A stretch of DNA of 64,000 nucleotides from Fimenecus sp964540535 (GCA_964540535.1 CAZIMO010000008.1:45114-109113); one strand, 5' to 3'; positions 33,848-42,939 are shown, numbered from the stretch's first letter. Made by a program: numbers and translations. Notes: generated by a model from the sequence alone, not told the origin.

Positions 33848-35185
33848 TTGAAAAAATTTATTTCGGTTTTTATTTGTATTACAATTTTAATATGTTCATT
33901 TTCAATAGGTGCGTCAGCTTCGTTTAATTCGCTTTTAGAAACAGAGGCTGATGTGGTTTTGCTTATTAATACCGACAGTGAAACGGTGATTTTCGATAAA
34001 AATGCAGAAAAGCAAACTGCACCTGCTTCAATTACTAAAATTGTCACTTGTATTCTTGTGCTTGAAAACTGTGACGATTTTAATACCGTTGTCACCTGCA
34101 AGCGTGAGTGCCTTAACGGACTTTACGAGCAGAACGCCGCAACAGTCGGCATTATCACAGGCGAACAGCTTACTGTTAAGGAATTGCTTTACTGTATGAT
34201 GATTCCCTCTGCCGCAGACGCCGCAAATATTCTTGCCGATTATATCGGCGGAAGCATTGATAATTTTGTGGTAATGATGAACGATTTCGTCAAGAAACTT
34301 GGCTGTGAAAATACAAAATTCATCAATGCGCACGGACTTGATGAGGGCGGCGGAAACATCACCACAGCCTATGACCTTTATAAAATCGCAAAATACTGTA
34401 TGCAAAATCCAACCTTTAAAGAGATTACAAGTACTTCGCGCTATGAAATTGCACCCACAAGTAAATATCCTTATACAAGATATCTCAATAATACCAATAA
34501 AATGATGAACCCGGCATATAGAGACTATTACAGCCCATATATTTCGGGTATTAAAACAGGCACAACCGCTTTAGCAGGACATTGCGTTATTTCAACAGCC
34601 TCAAAAGACGGCTATAATTATATGCTGATTGTTATGAACGCGCCGCAGTATGACATTGACAAAGACGGTGTTGAAGAAAATGTTGCCTTTACCGACAGTA
34701 AAAAGATTTACGAATGGGCATTTGACAATATTGTACTCACAAAGGTCACAAGCACGACTGATGTTGTGACAGTTATTGATGTAAAATACAATTGGAATGT
34801 TGATCATTTAAGACTTTTGCCTGCGCAGGAGCTTTCGGCGCTCGTTCCGTCGGGTACAGAGAGCGGAAGTCTTGTTGTCAGACCGATTGCCGACGAAACA
34901 TTAACCGAGGTAAAAGCCCCGATCAAAAAAGGAGATGTGCTTGGTAAAGCAGAAGTTCTTTACGGCGAAGATGTTGTGGCAACCGTTGATTTGATTGCCG
35001 CCGAGGATATTGACCGCAATATTCTTTTATGGCTTCTTGACGGAATTAAAACAATTTTCTCAACAATGATATTCAAGCTCGTTTTCGGATTTTTCGTATT
35101 GCTTGTGATAATATACATCCTTTTGATTATCCGCAAGAACCGAATTAAAGCAAAGCGAAAGAAAATAAGAATGATAAAGGGATAA
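33848..35185 (+). CDS. D-alanyl-D-alanine carboxypeptidase (S11, DacF type)
   Basis: 445 residues from TTG 33848 with SD GGGTGAT. Signal peptide (1-25, ending near GASA-S), S11 penicillin-binding domain with SxxK in SITK (about 61-64), second motif PSAADAAN (the usual SxN Asn is Ala here), and KTG in GIKTGTTALAG. A beta domain follows (about 300-395), then a C-terminal membrane helix (about 405-430) with a basic tail. It trims the last D-Ala from peptidoglycan stem peptides outside the membrane. The changed SxN position deserves note. Co-directional with the next gene, 6 bases on. Confidence 0.92.
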   Translation: MKKFISVFICITILICSFSIGASASFNSLLETEADVVLLINTDSETVIFDKNAEKQTAPASITKIVTCILVLENCDDFNTVVTCKRECLNGLYEQNAATVGIITGEQLTVKELLYCMMIPSAADAANILADYIGGSIDNFVVMMNDFVKKLGCENTKFINAHGLDEGGGNITTAYDLYKIAKYCMQNPTFKEITSTSRYEIAPTSKYPYTRYLNNTNKMMNPAYRDYYSPYISGIKTGTTALAGHCVISTASKDGYNYMLIVMNAPQYDIDKDGVEENVAFTDSKKIYEWAFDNIVLTKVTSTTDVVTVIDVKYNWNVDHLRLLPAQELSALVPSGTESGSLVVRPIADETLTEVKAPIKKGDVLGKAEVLYGEDVVATVDLIAAEDIDRNILLWLLDGIKTIFSTMIFKLVFGFFVLLVIIYILLIIRKNRIKAKRKKIRMIKG

Positions 35186-35191
35186 AGAAAT

Positions 35192-35626
35192 ATGATGCCT
35201 TTGTTTTTTGCCTTTATTTGCTGCTTTTATTTGGGCATATCCTCGCTGATAATTTATTATAAAGATGAGAAAAAAGAATATGATTTGATAATCGGCAAAG
35301 TTGTGCGTATTGATGAAAGCAAATTTTATCATAAAGGACATCACGGAATTGGTTATGTGCCTGTAATTGAATATTATTACAGAAATAAGGTTTATCAAGT
35401 CGATCACAGAATTTCATCTTCTAAATACGGGAAAAATATGGAGATTGTTCCCAACTCGAAATATCACATAGGTGACGAGGTGGAGCTTCGGGTGTATGTT
35501 GATAAGCCCGAATATGCGATTGTAAATGATAAAAATAACATTCGCCTGCCGTTGTATGTCGGTATTCCGCTTGTCCTGTTAAGCGCGGTGCTTTTATGTG
35601 CCGGGATAGTTAGGTTAAAGCCTTAA
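35192..35626 (+). CDS. DUF3592-like membrane protein
   Basis: 144 residues: membrane helix (about 4-22), soluble beta-rich segment with IGKVVRIDESKFYHKGHHGIGYVPVIEYYY-type layout and GDEVELRVYVDKPEYA, then a second helix (about 120-138). This matches DUF3592-type proteins of unknown role. It follows the carboxypeptidase closely and may be in its operon. Confidence 0.65.
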   Translation: MMPLFFAFICCFYLGISSLIIYYKDEKKEYDLIIGKVVRIDESKFYHKGHHGIGYVPVIEYYYRNKVYQVDHRISSSKYGKNMEIVPNSKYHIGDEVELRVYVDKPEYAIVNDKNNIRLPLYVGIPLVLLSAVLLCAGIVRLKP

Positions 35627-35638
35627 TCCCCTTTATAA

Positions 35639-35971
35639 ATGCAATATTGCGAGAAGCCTGTGACTGAAAAGAAAACAATTATTTTAGATTTAACTGATTG
35701 CAAATATTTAGGCGAATTGAACGAGCGAATAAGAAAGGCGTTTGATTTTCCCGAATGGTACGGTGCGAATTGGGATGCGTTTTGAGATTTTTTATGGAGC
35801 GAATGCGCTGCTGACGAAGTGAGAATTTTAGGCGAAAAATCCTTTCCGCAAAAATTCAGCCGTGATATTGATATGATGCACAGTATGCTGTTAAAATACC
35901 GATATGAAAGAGAACAAGACAGTGAAAAATACGCTGATGTCAAGCCTTTTGAATATGTAATTGAAAGCTGA
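35639..35971 (+). pseudogene. Barstar-family RNase inhibitor interrupted by an in-frame TGA
   Basis: A 111-codon frame starts at ATG 35639 and runs to TGA 35969 except for one TGA at 35783-35785. The part before it ends FDFPEWYGANWDAF, the barstar signature, which in homologues continues with Trp (NWDAFWD); TGG to TGA at exactly that Trp breaks the frame. After it comes DFLWSECAADEVRIL and a normal C-terminal half. No frameshift is needed. No barnase-type RNase gene lies nearby. All other genes here use TGA as a stop, so a nonsense mutation is more likely than a changed code. Confidence 0.8.
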
Positions 35972-35991
35972 TTTTGTTATAATAAAAAATT

Positions 35992-36028
35992 ATCCGAGGT
36001 TCAGTTTTTGCGAACCTCGGATTTTTGC
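35992..36028. terminator. Bidirectional terminator between barstar remnant and htrA
   Basis: Perfect 11-bp stem ATCCGAGGTTC / GAACCTCGGAT with a 9-base loop; T-rich on the right and A-rich on the left, so it serves the convergent units on both strands. Confidence 0.85.
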
Positions 36029-36046
36029 AGTTTTATATCAGGAACA

Positions 36047-37453
36047 TCAATTGCCGTAATCGCCGAAGGGGAATGGGAAAGTACTGCCTGTATTGTCCTT
36101 TTCGGTTTTAGCCGATGATGTGCTTGAATCCTCAACAAGCTTTACTTCTATGTCAAAGGTTGAAATATTGTAATCGGAATCAATTCGGCAAATTGTGAGC
36201 GTTAAGCTGTCACCGACCTTGCTGTTTTCAATAACCTTTGAAAGCTCGTCGCCTGTGTCCATATTCTTACCGTTGACGGCAATAATCATATCGCCCGATT
36301 TTACATCTTTATTTGTCAAATCACTGCCTGTCATAATCTCTTCAATAATAATTGAGTGTGACGGAAGCTTTTGTGTCTTTACAATAATGGAATGCGTCTG
36401 ACTGTATGCTACGGCATAATAGGTAATGCCGAGTACAGGGCGGTTTGTAACCTTACCGTGAGCTATAAGCTCGTCAACAATTTCCTTAACTGTTGTTGAC
36501 GGAACGGCAAAACCCATACCTTCATAGTCGGTTGAAGCAATTTTTGAGGAATTTATGCCTACTACCTGACCGTATTCATTTACTAAAGCTCCGCCCGAAT
36601 TGCCCGGGTTTATCGCCGCCGTGTGCTGAATGCAGGCAACCTCATAGCCGACAGGACTGTCAACGGGTCTGCCTATTGCAGAAACCATACCGTTTGTGAA
36701 TGAACCGAAAAACTGTGTGCCTCCCGGATTGCCGATAGCGTAAACATAATCGCCTACATCAAGAGTGGCAGAATCGGCAAATTCAGCCGCTTTAAGCCCT
36801 GTTGCAGAAATGCGGATAAGACCTATATCAGTCTTTGCATCAGTACCTACAATAACAGCGTCATACTGTGTGCCGTCTTCAGTCTGCACAAGAATTTTAG
36901 GGTTTGAAACATCAATAACATGGGCGCAGGTGATAATGTATGTGGCATTGCCGTCTGAATTTTCCCCCATAATAATGCCGGTACCCTCTGAATAAAGGGT
37001 TTGCTGATTGCTTGTGTAAACAAGCACACCCACAGAGCTTTCATAAACCTTTTCATAAACCTGCTTGGGAGTCAGCGTACCGTCTGAATTTCCTGTGCTG
37101 TCATCTTTCGGCTTGCTTGGTGTTTGAGTGATTTCCATTTGTGTTTTATCTGTGCTTTTCGGAACTTCTTCTGAAAAGCCGTTAAAAATAAAACCTGCAA
37201 GCATAACGCCCACTGCCGCAAGAAATACGGCGCAAATAATCACAATCGCAATAACAAGTCCCTTTTTCTTGCCTTTTGAAGGCTTTTTCGGTGCTTCGGG
37301 CTTTGGGGGCTGACCGTAATTGCCATAGGTCGCATACTGATTATAAATCGGCGGTGTTACAGGAGGTGTTACGGGTCGGCTGTATGGCGGAGGGGTTGTT
37401 CCGCTTTGCCTGTTTTCGGTATTGTTCATATTGTTATCAAGATTTTCGTTCAT
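36047..37453 (-). CDS. Membrane-anchored HtrA/DegP serine protease with PDZ domain
   Basis: 468 residues. Pro-rich cytoplasmic tail (21-57), basic KGKKKG, membrane helix (66-91), extracytoplasmic linker, trypsin-like domain with His178 (TCAHVID), Asp209 (KTDIGLI) and Ser286 (NPGNSGGAL), then one PDZ domain (about 345-440). It degrades misfolded exported proteins. SD GGAGG before the ATG. Third gene of an RR-HK-htrA operon, 17 bases after the kinase, so it is a likely target or partner of that two-component system. Confidence 0.93.
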   Translation of the reverse strand: MNENLDNNMNNTENRQSGTTPPPYSRPVTPPVTPPIYNQYATYGNYGQPPKPEAPKKPSKGKKKGLVIAIVIICAVFLAAVGVMLAGFIFNGFSEEVPKSTDKTQMEITQTPSKPKDDSTGNSDGTLTPKQVYEKVYESSVGVLVYTSNQQTLYSEGTGIIMGENSDGNATYIITCAHVIDVSNPKILVQTEDGTQYDAVIVGTDAKTDIGLIRISATGLKAAEFADSATLDVGDYVYAIGNPGGTQFFGSFTNGMVSAIGRPVDSPVGYEVACIQHTAAINPGNSGGALVNEYGQVVGINSSKIASTDYEGMGFAVPSTTVKEIVDELIAHGKVTNRPVLGITYYAVAYSQTHSIIVKTQKLPSHSIIIEEIMTGSDLTNKDVKSGDMIIAVNGKNMDTGDELSKVIENSKVGDSLTLTICRIDSDYNISTFDIEVKLVEDSSTSSAKTEKDNTGSTFPFPFGDYGN

Positions 37454-37470
37454 ATTGAAAAACCTCCGTA

Positions 37471-39024
37471 TTATTTCTTGTTTTTATCTTTTTCGGTTCT
37501 GGGCTTTGGCAGAAGAACAGTAAATCTTGTAAATTCGCCCACTGTGCTTTCGGCAAATATTTCGCCCTTGTGCATTTCAACAATTGTCTTGCAAAGGTAA
37601 AGTCCAAGACCTGCGCTCTTTACATCATAGCTTCGGGATTTATCAACCTTATAGAAGCGTTCAAAAATCTTTCCTATTTCTTCCGAAGAAATTCCGTCGC
37701 CTGTGTTTTGAACTGCAAGGCATATTTTACCGTCTTGTGTTTCGCCTGCGAAAAGCGAAATTTTACCGCCGTTTTCGGTGAACTTAACCGCGTTGTCAAC
37801 AAGATTGTAAACCACTTGATAAAGCATATCGCGGTCGGCAAAAACGCTTACATTGCCCATATTTTCAAAGCCCTCAACAGAAATATCTTTTTTCTCAATT
37901 TCTTGCTCAAAGGTGAGGGTGCAGTCAATCATCATTGAAGCCAAGTCAAATTCCTTAGGTTTAAGCTCCAGCTCTCCTGCCTCAATTTTTGAAAGATTTA
38001 GCATTGAGGTTACAAGCCGCGAAAGACGCTTAATCTCATCAGATACTGTTTTAAGATAATCACTGCGCTGTTCATCGGGAATTGTGCCGTCAAGCATACC
38101 GTCAATAAATCCGCCGATTGTGGTCATAGGTGTTTTAAGCTCGTGCGATACGTTTGCAACAAAGCTTCGCCTTGAAGATTCAAGCACCGAAAGTGCTGAA
38201 GCCATTTGGTTGAACGAGGCGCAAAGCTCCGCCATTTCATCGTGACCTGTTACAGTTACACGCTTGCTGAAATCGCCCTGTGCATAAGCTTTTGTAGCGT
38301 TTGACATCTGACGCAGGGGATTTGTGAATTTCGCCGTCATAGCATAAGCCGCCAAAAATGTAAGCGCCACCGCAAAAATTGACGACCAAAGATATATTCT
38401 CGTTAAATTGTTGGCATATCCTCTGATAGAGCTTTCAACGGGAGCCGATGCAAAAATTATACCGATACAGGTATCGCCTACCGTAACGGGAACACCTGCC
38501 AAAAAGGTTTTCTCATTGAAAAGACCTTGAATTTTTCCGTCACTGAAATACGTTCCGTTTTTTGCTTTCTCTATTATATCGTCGGGGACATTATATCCGC
38601 CGTGGATAAGACAGCTGTCACTGTCAGAAGAGTAATTATAGGTGAAATCCTCTTTGCAAATCATAACATCGCCCGCCGTGTTGCAGAAAAAAACATCTGC
38701 GTCAATAGCATTTGAGGTAACACCCAAATTGTTGCAAATAAGAATTAACGCACTGTTAAGCTCCGCTTGGGTTGTACAGCTTGAAAGTATTCGTTCGCTG
38801 TATTCCGCATTGAGCGTTACATTTTCAATCAGCAATTCCTCTTTTTGGTGTGTCCAGTGATTTGTAAGGAACAAAATCAAAGCAGAGGTCAGTACAAGAT
38901 AGCTGACAAGAATTAGCGAAGTCGTAACCGTAAGATAACGGGCGAAAAGCGGTAAATGCTTAAAAAAGCTTGCGACACGTTTATAGTTTTTCTTGATAAA
39001 ATTATTTTTTGCCATGAGTTTCAA
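37471..39024 (-). CDS. Sensor histidine kinase, WalK/CssS-like
   Basis: 517 residues. Two membrane helices (about 32-54 and 207-230) flank an extracytoplasmic sensor of about 150 residues; then HAMP (230-283), HisKA with phospho-accepting His294 in NVSHELKTPM, and a HATPase domain (N-box VYNLVDNAVKFTENGG, G-box KSAGLGLYLCKTIVEMHKGE). No PAS domain, unlike Bacillus WalK. TTG 39024 has AGGAT 6 bases upstream; ATG 39015 is the alternative with poor spacing. Overlaps the response regulator 3' end. Confidence 0.92.
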   Translation of the reverse strand: MKLMAKNNFIKKNYKRVASFFKHLPLFARYLTVTTSLILVSYLVLTSALILFLTNHWTHQKEELLIENVTLNAEYSERILSSCTTQAELNSALILICNNLGVTSNAIDADVFFCNTAGDVMICKEDFTYNYSSDSDSCLIHGGYNVPDDIIEKAKNGTYFSDGKIQGLFNEKTFLAGVPVTVGDTCIGIIFASAPVESSIRGYANNLTRIYLWSSIFAVALTFLAAYAMTAKFTNPLRQMSNATKAYAQGDFSKRVTVTGHDEMAELCASFNQMASALSVLESSRRSFVANVSHELKTPMTTIGGFIDGMLDGTIPDEQRSDYLKTVSDEIKRLSRLVTSMLNLSKIEAGELELKPKEFDLASMMIDCTLTFEQEIEKKDISVEGFENMGNVSVFADRDMLYQVVYNLVDNAVKFTENGGKISLFAGETQDGKICLAVQNTGDGISSEEIGKIFERFYKVDKSRSYDVKSAGLGLYLCKTIVEMHKGEIFAESTVGEFTRFTVLLPKPRTEKDKNKK

Positions 39025-39697
39025 ATTTATATCCTACGCTCCAAATGGTGCGAAGCTCCCATTCGGGCGAAACACCTTTAAGCTTATCACGGAGTCTTTT
39101 AATATGCACATCTACCGTTCGGCTGTCACCGTAATAATCGAAGCCCCAAACATCGTCAAGAAGCTGATCGCGTGTGAAAACACGGTCGGGATTGCTTGCA
39201 AGGTGATAAATAAGCTCCAATTCTTTCGGGGGAGTGTCAACTGCCACGCCGCCAACCTTCATTTCATAATTTGAAAGGTTTATTGTAAGCTTGTCATAAC
39301 GAACCTCTTTAACATCGCCGCCTTTAACGGCAGATGTACGGCGAAGCACTGCCTTTATTCTTGCCACAATTTCTTTTGTGTCAAAGGGCTTCGTAACATA
39401 ATCGTCAGCGCCAAGCTCAAGACCCAATACTTTATCAAAAATTTCGTCTTTTGCAGTGAGCATAATTATGGGATTTTCGCTTGTTTTGCGTATTTCACGG
39501 CAAACCTGCCAGCCGTCAAGGCGAGGCAGCATAATATCAAGCAAAACAAGGTCGGGATTTTCAGCGGCAAAGGCGTTTACCGCGTCAACACCGTTGTGCG
39601 CCATTACAACTGCGTAGCCCTCTTTTTCAAGATACATACGAAGCAGTTCGCAAATGTTTTTGTCATCGTCAACTACAAGAATTTTTTCTTTTTGCAT
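39002..39697 (-). CDS. OmpR/PhoB-family response regulator, WalR-like
   Basis: 231 residues. Receiver domain with acidic pocket DDD (10-12), phospho-acceptor Asp54 (LLDIMLPRLDG), Thr in LTAKDE and Lys in VTKPF; linker; winged-helix DNA-binding domain (about 132-228, FTRDQLLDDVWGFDYYGDSRTVDVHIKRLR region). First gene of RR-HK-htrA; SD GAGGAGG. With walJ and rlmH upstream, the set recalls the Bacillus walRKHIJ-htrC-rlmH locus, but walH and walI are missing. Confidence 0.93.
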   Translation of the reverse strand: MQKEKILVVDDDKNICELLRMYLEKEGYAVVMAHNGVDAVNAFAAENPDLVLLDIMLPRLDGWQVCREIRKTSENPIIMLTAKDEIFDKVLGLELGADDYVTKPFDTKEIVARIKAVLRRTSAVKGGDVKEVRYDKLTINLSNYEMKVGGVAVDTPPKELELIYHLASNPDRVFTRDQLLDDVWGFDYYGDSRTVDVHIKRLRDKLKGVSPEWELRTIWSVGYKFETHGKK

Positions 39698-39790
39698 TCA
39701 AACAACCTCCTCTTTGAGATTATGGGATAATAATACAGTTTGATTATTAACAAATTAAAAACAAAGTTTTGTATTTTTATAAATATTTTA

Positions 39791-39998
39791 CCTTAAGCGA
39801 AGCCGATATGGTTTAAATCAACATATTTTCCCTTGCACTGCATTAAAAAATCTGTTTGTTTTAAACTGCTCTGCACCGAAAATGCAAGAGAGTACGGATG
39901 AATTTTTGCTTTTGAAACAGCAGGCGTCAATGTTAAGAAAGTGAAAGGTTGCCGTAATCATGAGTTTTCGGCATATTGTGTTCAACTCCTGTCACCTT
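39791..39998 (-). repeat. MITE-like repeat, copy 3 (inverted, damaged)
   Basis: About 205 bp. On the minus strand it starts AGGTGACAGGAGTTGAACAC and follows the family, but an internal segment of about 55 bases (the part with the TTGAACAAGGCATAAGG motif) and half of the central hairpin are missing, and its far terminal repeat is replaced by CCTTAAGCGAAGCC. The intact end touches the rlmH stop codon (39997-39999). It lies between rlmH and the response-regulator promoter region. Confidence 0.8.
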
Positions 39999-40479
39999 AT
40001 TTATGGTATTTTGCGTTATTGCTGATTGAAAATGCCCTGTAAATCTGTTCTGTAAGCATTATTCTTGCAAGCTTGTGCGGAAATGTCATTTTTGACATTG
40101 AAAATCTGTAATCGGACATTTTTTTGATTTCGTTTGACAGTCCGAAAGAACTTCCTATTATGAATGTGATACTGCTTTTACCGCAAAGGGCAATATCTTC
40201 AATTTTGGCAGATAATTCTTCCGAGGACATCTGCTTGCCCTCAATACACATTGAGAAAATATATGAATTTTTCGGAATTTTTGAGATAATAAGCTGGGTC
40301 TCTTTGTTGAGAGCATTGTTAATTTCGGTTTGCGACGGATTATCCGAAAGCTTTACAGGCTCTAATTCGGTAACAGTCAGCTTGCAGTATGAAGAAAGAC
40401 GTTTTTCATATTCTTCGGCAAATTCCTTCATATATTTTTCTTTAAGTTTGCCGAGAACTATCAAATTTACATTTATCAT
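39997..40479 (-). CDS. rlmH: 23S rRNA (pseudouridine1915-N3)-methyltransferase RlmH
   Basis: 160 residues of the SPOUT family. Blocks: VLGKLKEKYMKEFAEEYEKRL, ITFIIGSSFGLSNEIKK, MTFPHKLARIMLTEQIYRAF and the characteristic C-terminal AKYHK. It methylates pseudouridine 1915 in helix 69 of 70S ribosomes. Full length, although its TAA stop is contiguous with the end of repeat copy 3. Overlaps the upstream WalJ-like gene by 4 bases. Confidence 0.96.
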   Translation of the reverse strand: MINVNLIVLGKLKEKYMKEFAEEYEKRLSSYCKLTVTELEPVKLSDNPSQTEINNALNKETQLIISKIPKNSYIFSMCIEGKQMSSEELSAKIEDIALCGKSSITFIIGSSFGLSNEIKKMSDYRFSMSKMTFPHKLARIMLTEQIYRAFSISNNAKYHK

Positions 40480-41267
40480 AATATCAGCGCCTTTTCATCC
40501 CACACAGGCTTTGCTACACGGATAAAATAATCGTCGCCCTCTTTTGCGCCTGCCATTTCCAAAGCCGAAACGCTTGTTTGGTATGCCAACTGCGGTATGT
40601 TGTTTTCGCGGCTTAAATGCCCCAAGACAAATCTTGTTGTACCGCTCGCTATAAGTTTTGTCAGAGTTTCAGCACAGGCGTCGTTTGAAAGATGCCCTTT
40701 AGCGCCTAAAATTCTGCGTTTGAGCATATACGGATAATTTCCGCACTGAAGCATATTTACATCGTGGTTTGATTCAAGCATTACAAGGTCACAGCCCATA
40801 ATTGCGTTCAGAACCGTGTCGGTCATAATGCCTAAATCAGTAGCGACTGCAATTTTTCTGCCGTTCGCCATTTCTACGGTGTATCCGCAAGGCTCAATTG
40901 TATCGTGTGAAATCGCAAAGGGCTTTATGTGCATACAGCCGATTTCAATTCCGTCAGGACCGATTATACAGCATTCGTTGGCATTGTCGAGTACGTCGGT
41001 TTGTGTGAGCGCCTCATATGTACCGCCTGTCATTATAACTCTGGCCTTGTGTTTTTTCGTAAACACTTTAAGGCCTTTAATGTGGTCTGAATGCTCGTGA
41101 GTTATAAAAATGTTATGTATACTGTCGCCGTCAACGCCTATCCGCCACAGCGCCTCGTCTAACTGTTTTGCGGTTATACCCGTATCTATTAAAATGCTGT
41201 CGTCACCTCCGCCAATGTAAATGCTGTTACCTGTTGACGAAGAGAACAGAGGACAAAATTTCGCCAT
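40476..41267 (-). CDS. MBL-fold metallo-hydrolase, WalJ/YycJ type
   Basis: 263 residues. Metallo-beta-lactamase fold with LFSSSTGNSIYIG at the start, the zinc motif THEHSDH (about 57-63) and a later GHLSNDACAET. YycJ-type proteins are 5'-3' exonuclease-like factors linked to cell division and DNA repair. The ATG has no SD; an AT-rich TATAAA (41273-41278 on the minus strand) lies only 5 bases before it, so the message may be leaderless. Coupled to rlmH by overlap, as in the Wal locus of Bacillus. Confidence 0.87.
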   Translation of the reverse strand: MAKFCPLFSSSTGNSIYIGGGDDSILIDTGITAKQLDEALWRIGVDGDSIHNIFITHEHSDHIKGLKVFTKKHKARVIMTGGTYEALTQTDVLDNANECCIIGPDGIEIGCMHIKPFAISHDTIEPCGYTVEMANGRKIAVATDLGIMTDTVLNAIMGCDLVMLESNHDVNMLQCGNYPYMLKRRILGAKGHLSNDACAETLTKLIASGTTRFVLGHLSRENNIPQLAYQTSVSALEMAGAKEGDDYFIRVAKPVWDEKALIL

Positions 41268-41342
41268 TTTAGTTTATATACGATACAAAATTCACACAAG
41301 ATCAGATGAATTTCCGCTATCGTTCCTTTCATATTTTCTAAT

Positions 41343-41369
41343 AAAAAAGACGGTATTTCAACCGTCTTT
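41343..41369 (-). terminator. Terminator of murA
   Basis: On the minus strand AAAGACGGT / ACCGTCTTT with a 6-base loop followed by TTTTTAT, 9 bases after the murA stop. Confidence 0.82.
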
Positions 41370-41377
41370 AAAGCTTC

Positions 41378-42670
41378 TTAACATACGCTTAATACTGTTT
41401 TTACATCATCGGGAACTGTCACAAGATCAATATCTGCGCCAAGACTGCGTAATTTTTCAATAATATTATCGTAACCTCGTTGAATATGGTGAATTTCTTC
41501 AATCTCGGTAGTGCCTTTCGCAATAAGACCTGCAATAACCATTGCTGCGCCTGCGCGAAGGTCGTCTGCCTTAACGGGAGCGCCGTGAAGCCCCTCAATA
41601 CCCTCAACGAAGGCGGATTTTCCGTCAACCTTAATATTCGCGCCCATACGCAGAAGCTGGTCAATATAACGGAATCGGTTATCCCACACGCTTTCGCTTA
41701 CCATACTGTTACCTCTTGCAATTGAAAGAAGAACAGTCATTTGCGGCTGCATATCTGTCGGAAAGCCCGGGTGGGGCATTGTCTTTATACTGCAATGGTT
41801 GGGTCGGCAATTTGAAAAAATTCTTACAGAATCGTCAAATTCCTCAACCACAACACCGCATTCAATAAGCTTTGCCGAAATCGACTCAAGGTGTTTGGGA
41901 GTAACATTTTTAATAAGCACATCGCCCTGAGTTGCGGCGGCGGCTACCATATAAGTGCCTGCCTCAATCTGGTCGGGGATAATTGTGTATTCACAGCCGT
42001 GAAGCTTGTCCACACCTCTTATTTTAATAACATCTGTACCTGCGCCGCGAACATCTGCGCCCATAGAGTTTAAGAAGTTGGCAAGGTCAACAATGTGAGG
42101 CTCTTTTGCCGCATTTTCAATAATTGTAAGACCCTTTGCTTTGACTGCGGCGAGCATAAGATTTATTGTAGCGCCGACAGACACAACATCAAAATAAACA
42201 GATGTGCCGAGAAGTCTTTCAGCTTTAACATCGACCATTGCGTTTTCTTCCATAGAAACCGTTGCGCCGATTGCTTCAAAACCCTTAATATGCTGGTCAA
42301 TGGGGCGAACGCCGAACTGACAGCCGCCGGGCATAGCAACCTTTGCGTGGTTAAATCTGCCTAAAAGAACGCCTATAAAATAATATGAAGCACGCATAAG
42401 CTTTGACAAATCGTGACCCACAACATTTGAACGGATATGAGATGTGTCAATCTCAAGTGTACTTTTATTTATCATTTTTATTTCTGCACCCAGAGAACGT
42501 AGAATTTTAATCATCGCCGTAACATCACTGATGTTAGGGATATTTTCAATTCTGCAAACGCCCTCTGCGAGAATGGTCGCCGGAATTATCGCAACGACAG
42601 CGTTTTTTGCGCCGCTGATTTCAACCTCACCGACTAATCTTTTGCCGCCGTTTATTATGATTTTTTCCAA
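41378..42670 (-). CDS. murA: UDP-N-acetylglucosamine 1-carboxyvinyltransferase
   Basis: 430 residues. First committed step of peptidoglycan synthesis: adds enolpyruvate from PEP to UDP-GlcNAc. Active-site Cys117 in MPGGCQFGVRP (the fosfomycin target) is intact. Typical start INGGKRLVGEVEISGAKNA and late LRAGAAMVIAGLIAKG. Preceded on the minus strand by AGGGGGAAG as a strong SD. Single-gene unit closed by its own terminator. Confidence 0.97.
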   Translation of the reverse strand: MEKIIINGGKRLVGEVEISGAKNAVVAIIPATILAEGVCRIENIPNISDVTAMIKILRSLGAEIKMINKSTLEIDTSHIRSNVVGHDLSKLMRASYYFIGVLLGRFNHAKVAMPGGCQFGVRPIDQHIKGFEAIGATVSMEENAMVDVKAERLLGTSVYFDVVSVGATINLMLAAVKAKGLTIIENAAKEPHIVDLANFLNSMGADVRGAGTDVIKIRGVDKLHGCEYTIIPDQIEAGTYMVAAAATQGDVLIKNVTPKHLESISAKLIECGVVVEEFDDSVRIFSNCRPNHCSIKTMPHPGFPTDMQPQMTVLLSIARGNSMVSESVWDNRFRYIDQLLRMGANIKVDGKSAFVEGIEGLHGAPVKADDLRAGAAMVIAGLIAKGTTEIEEIHHIQRGYDNIIEKLRSLGADIDLVTVPDDVKTVLSVC

Positions 42671-42875
42671 GGACTCTTCCCCCTAAAAATCAAATATAAA
42701 ATAACAACATATAGTTAAAAATCTGCAAAATGTAATTTCAAGACACAAAATCTCAAATTACTCATAAACCTTTAATAGTATAACACTATTTTCCGTAAAT
42801 TAAAAGGGGTTTTGAAGATTTTTTTAAATTTTGAAAAATTCAGCCATTATCACAAAACAAATGTTTGTAAATTGG

Positions 42876-42904
42876 TTGAATAAGAGAAATTTTTATTGTA
42901 TAAT
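42876..42904 (+). promoter_or_regulatory. Promoter of the aldose epimerase unit
   Basis: -35 TTGAAT (42876-42881), 17-bp spacer, -10 TATAAT (42899-42904), 35 bases before the ATG. The 170 bases between the murA start and this promoter are AT-rich and hold nothing else that I can identify. Confidence 0.75.
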
Positions 42905-42939
42905 GTCTTAATGGATAAGCATCATAAAGGAGTATTTTT

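Noticed and set aside
35783..35785. Genome-wide TGA recoding to Trp
   Set aside because: topA, leuS-region and many other genes end properly at TGA, often as ATGA overlaps; one TGA in the barstar frame does not support a changed code.
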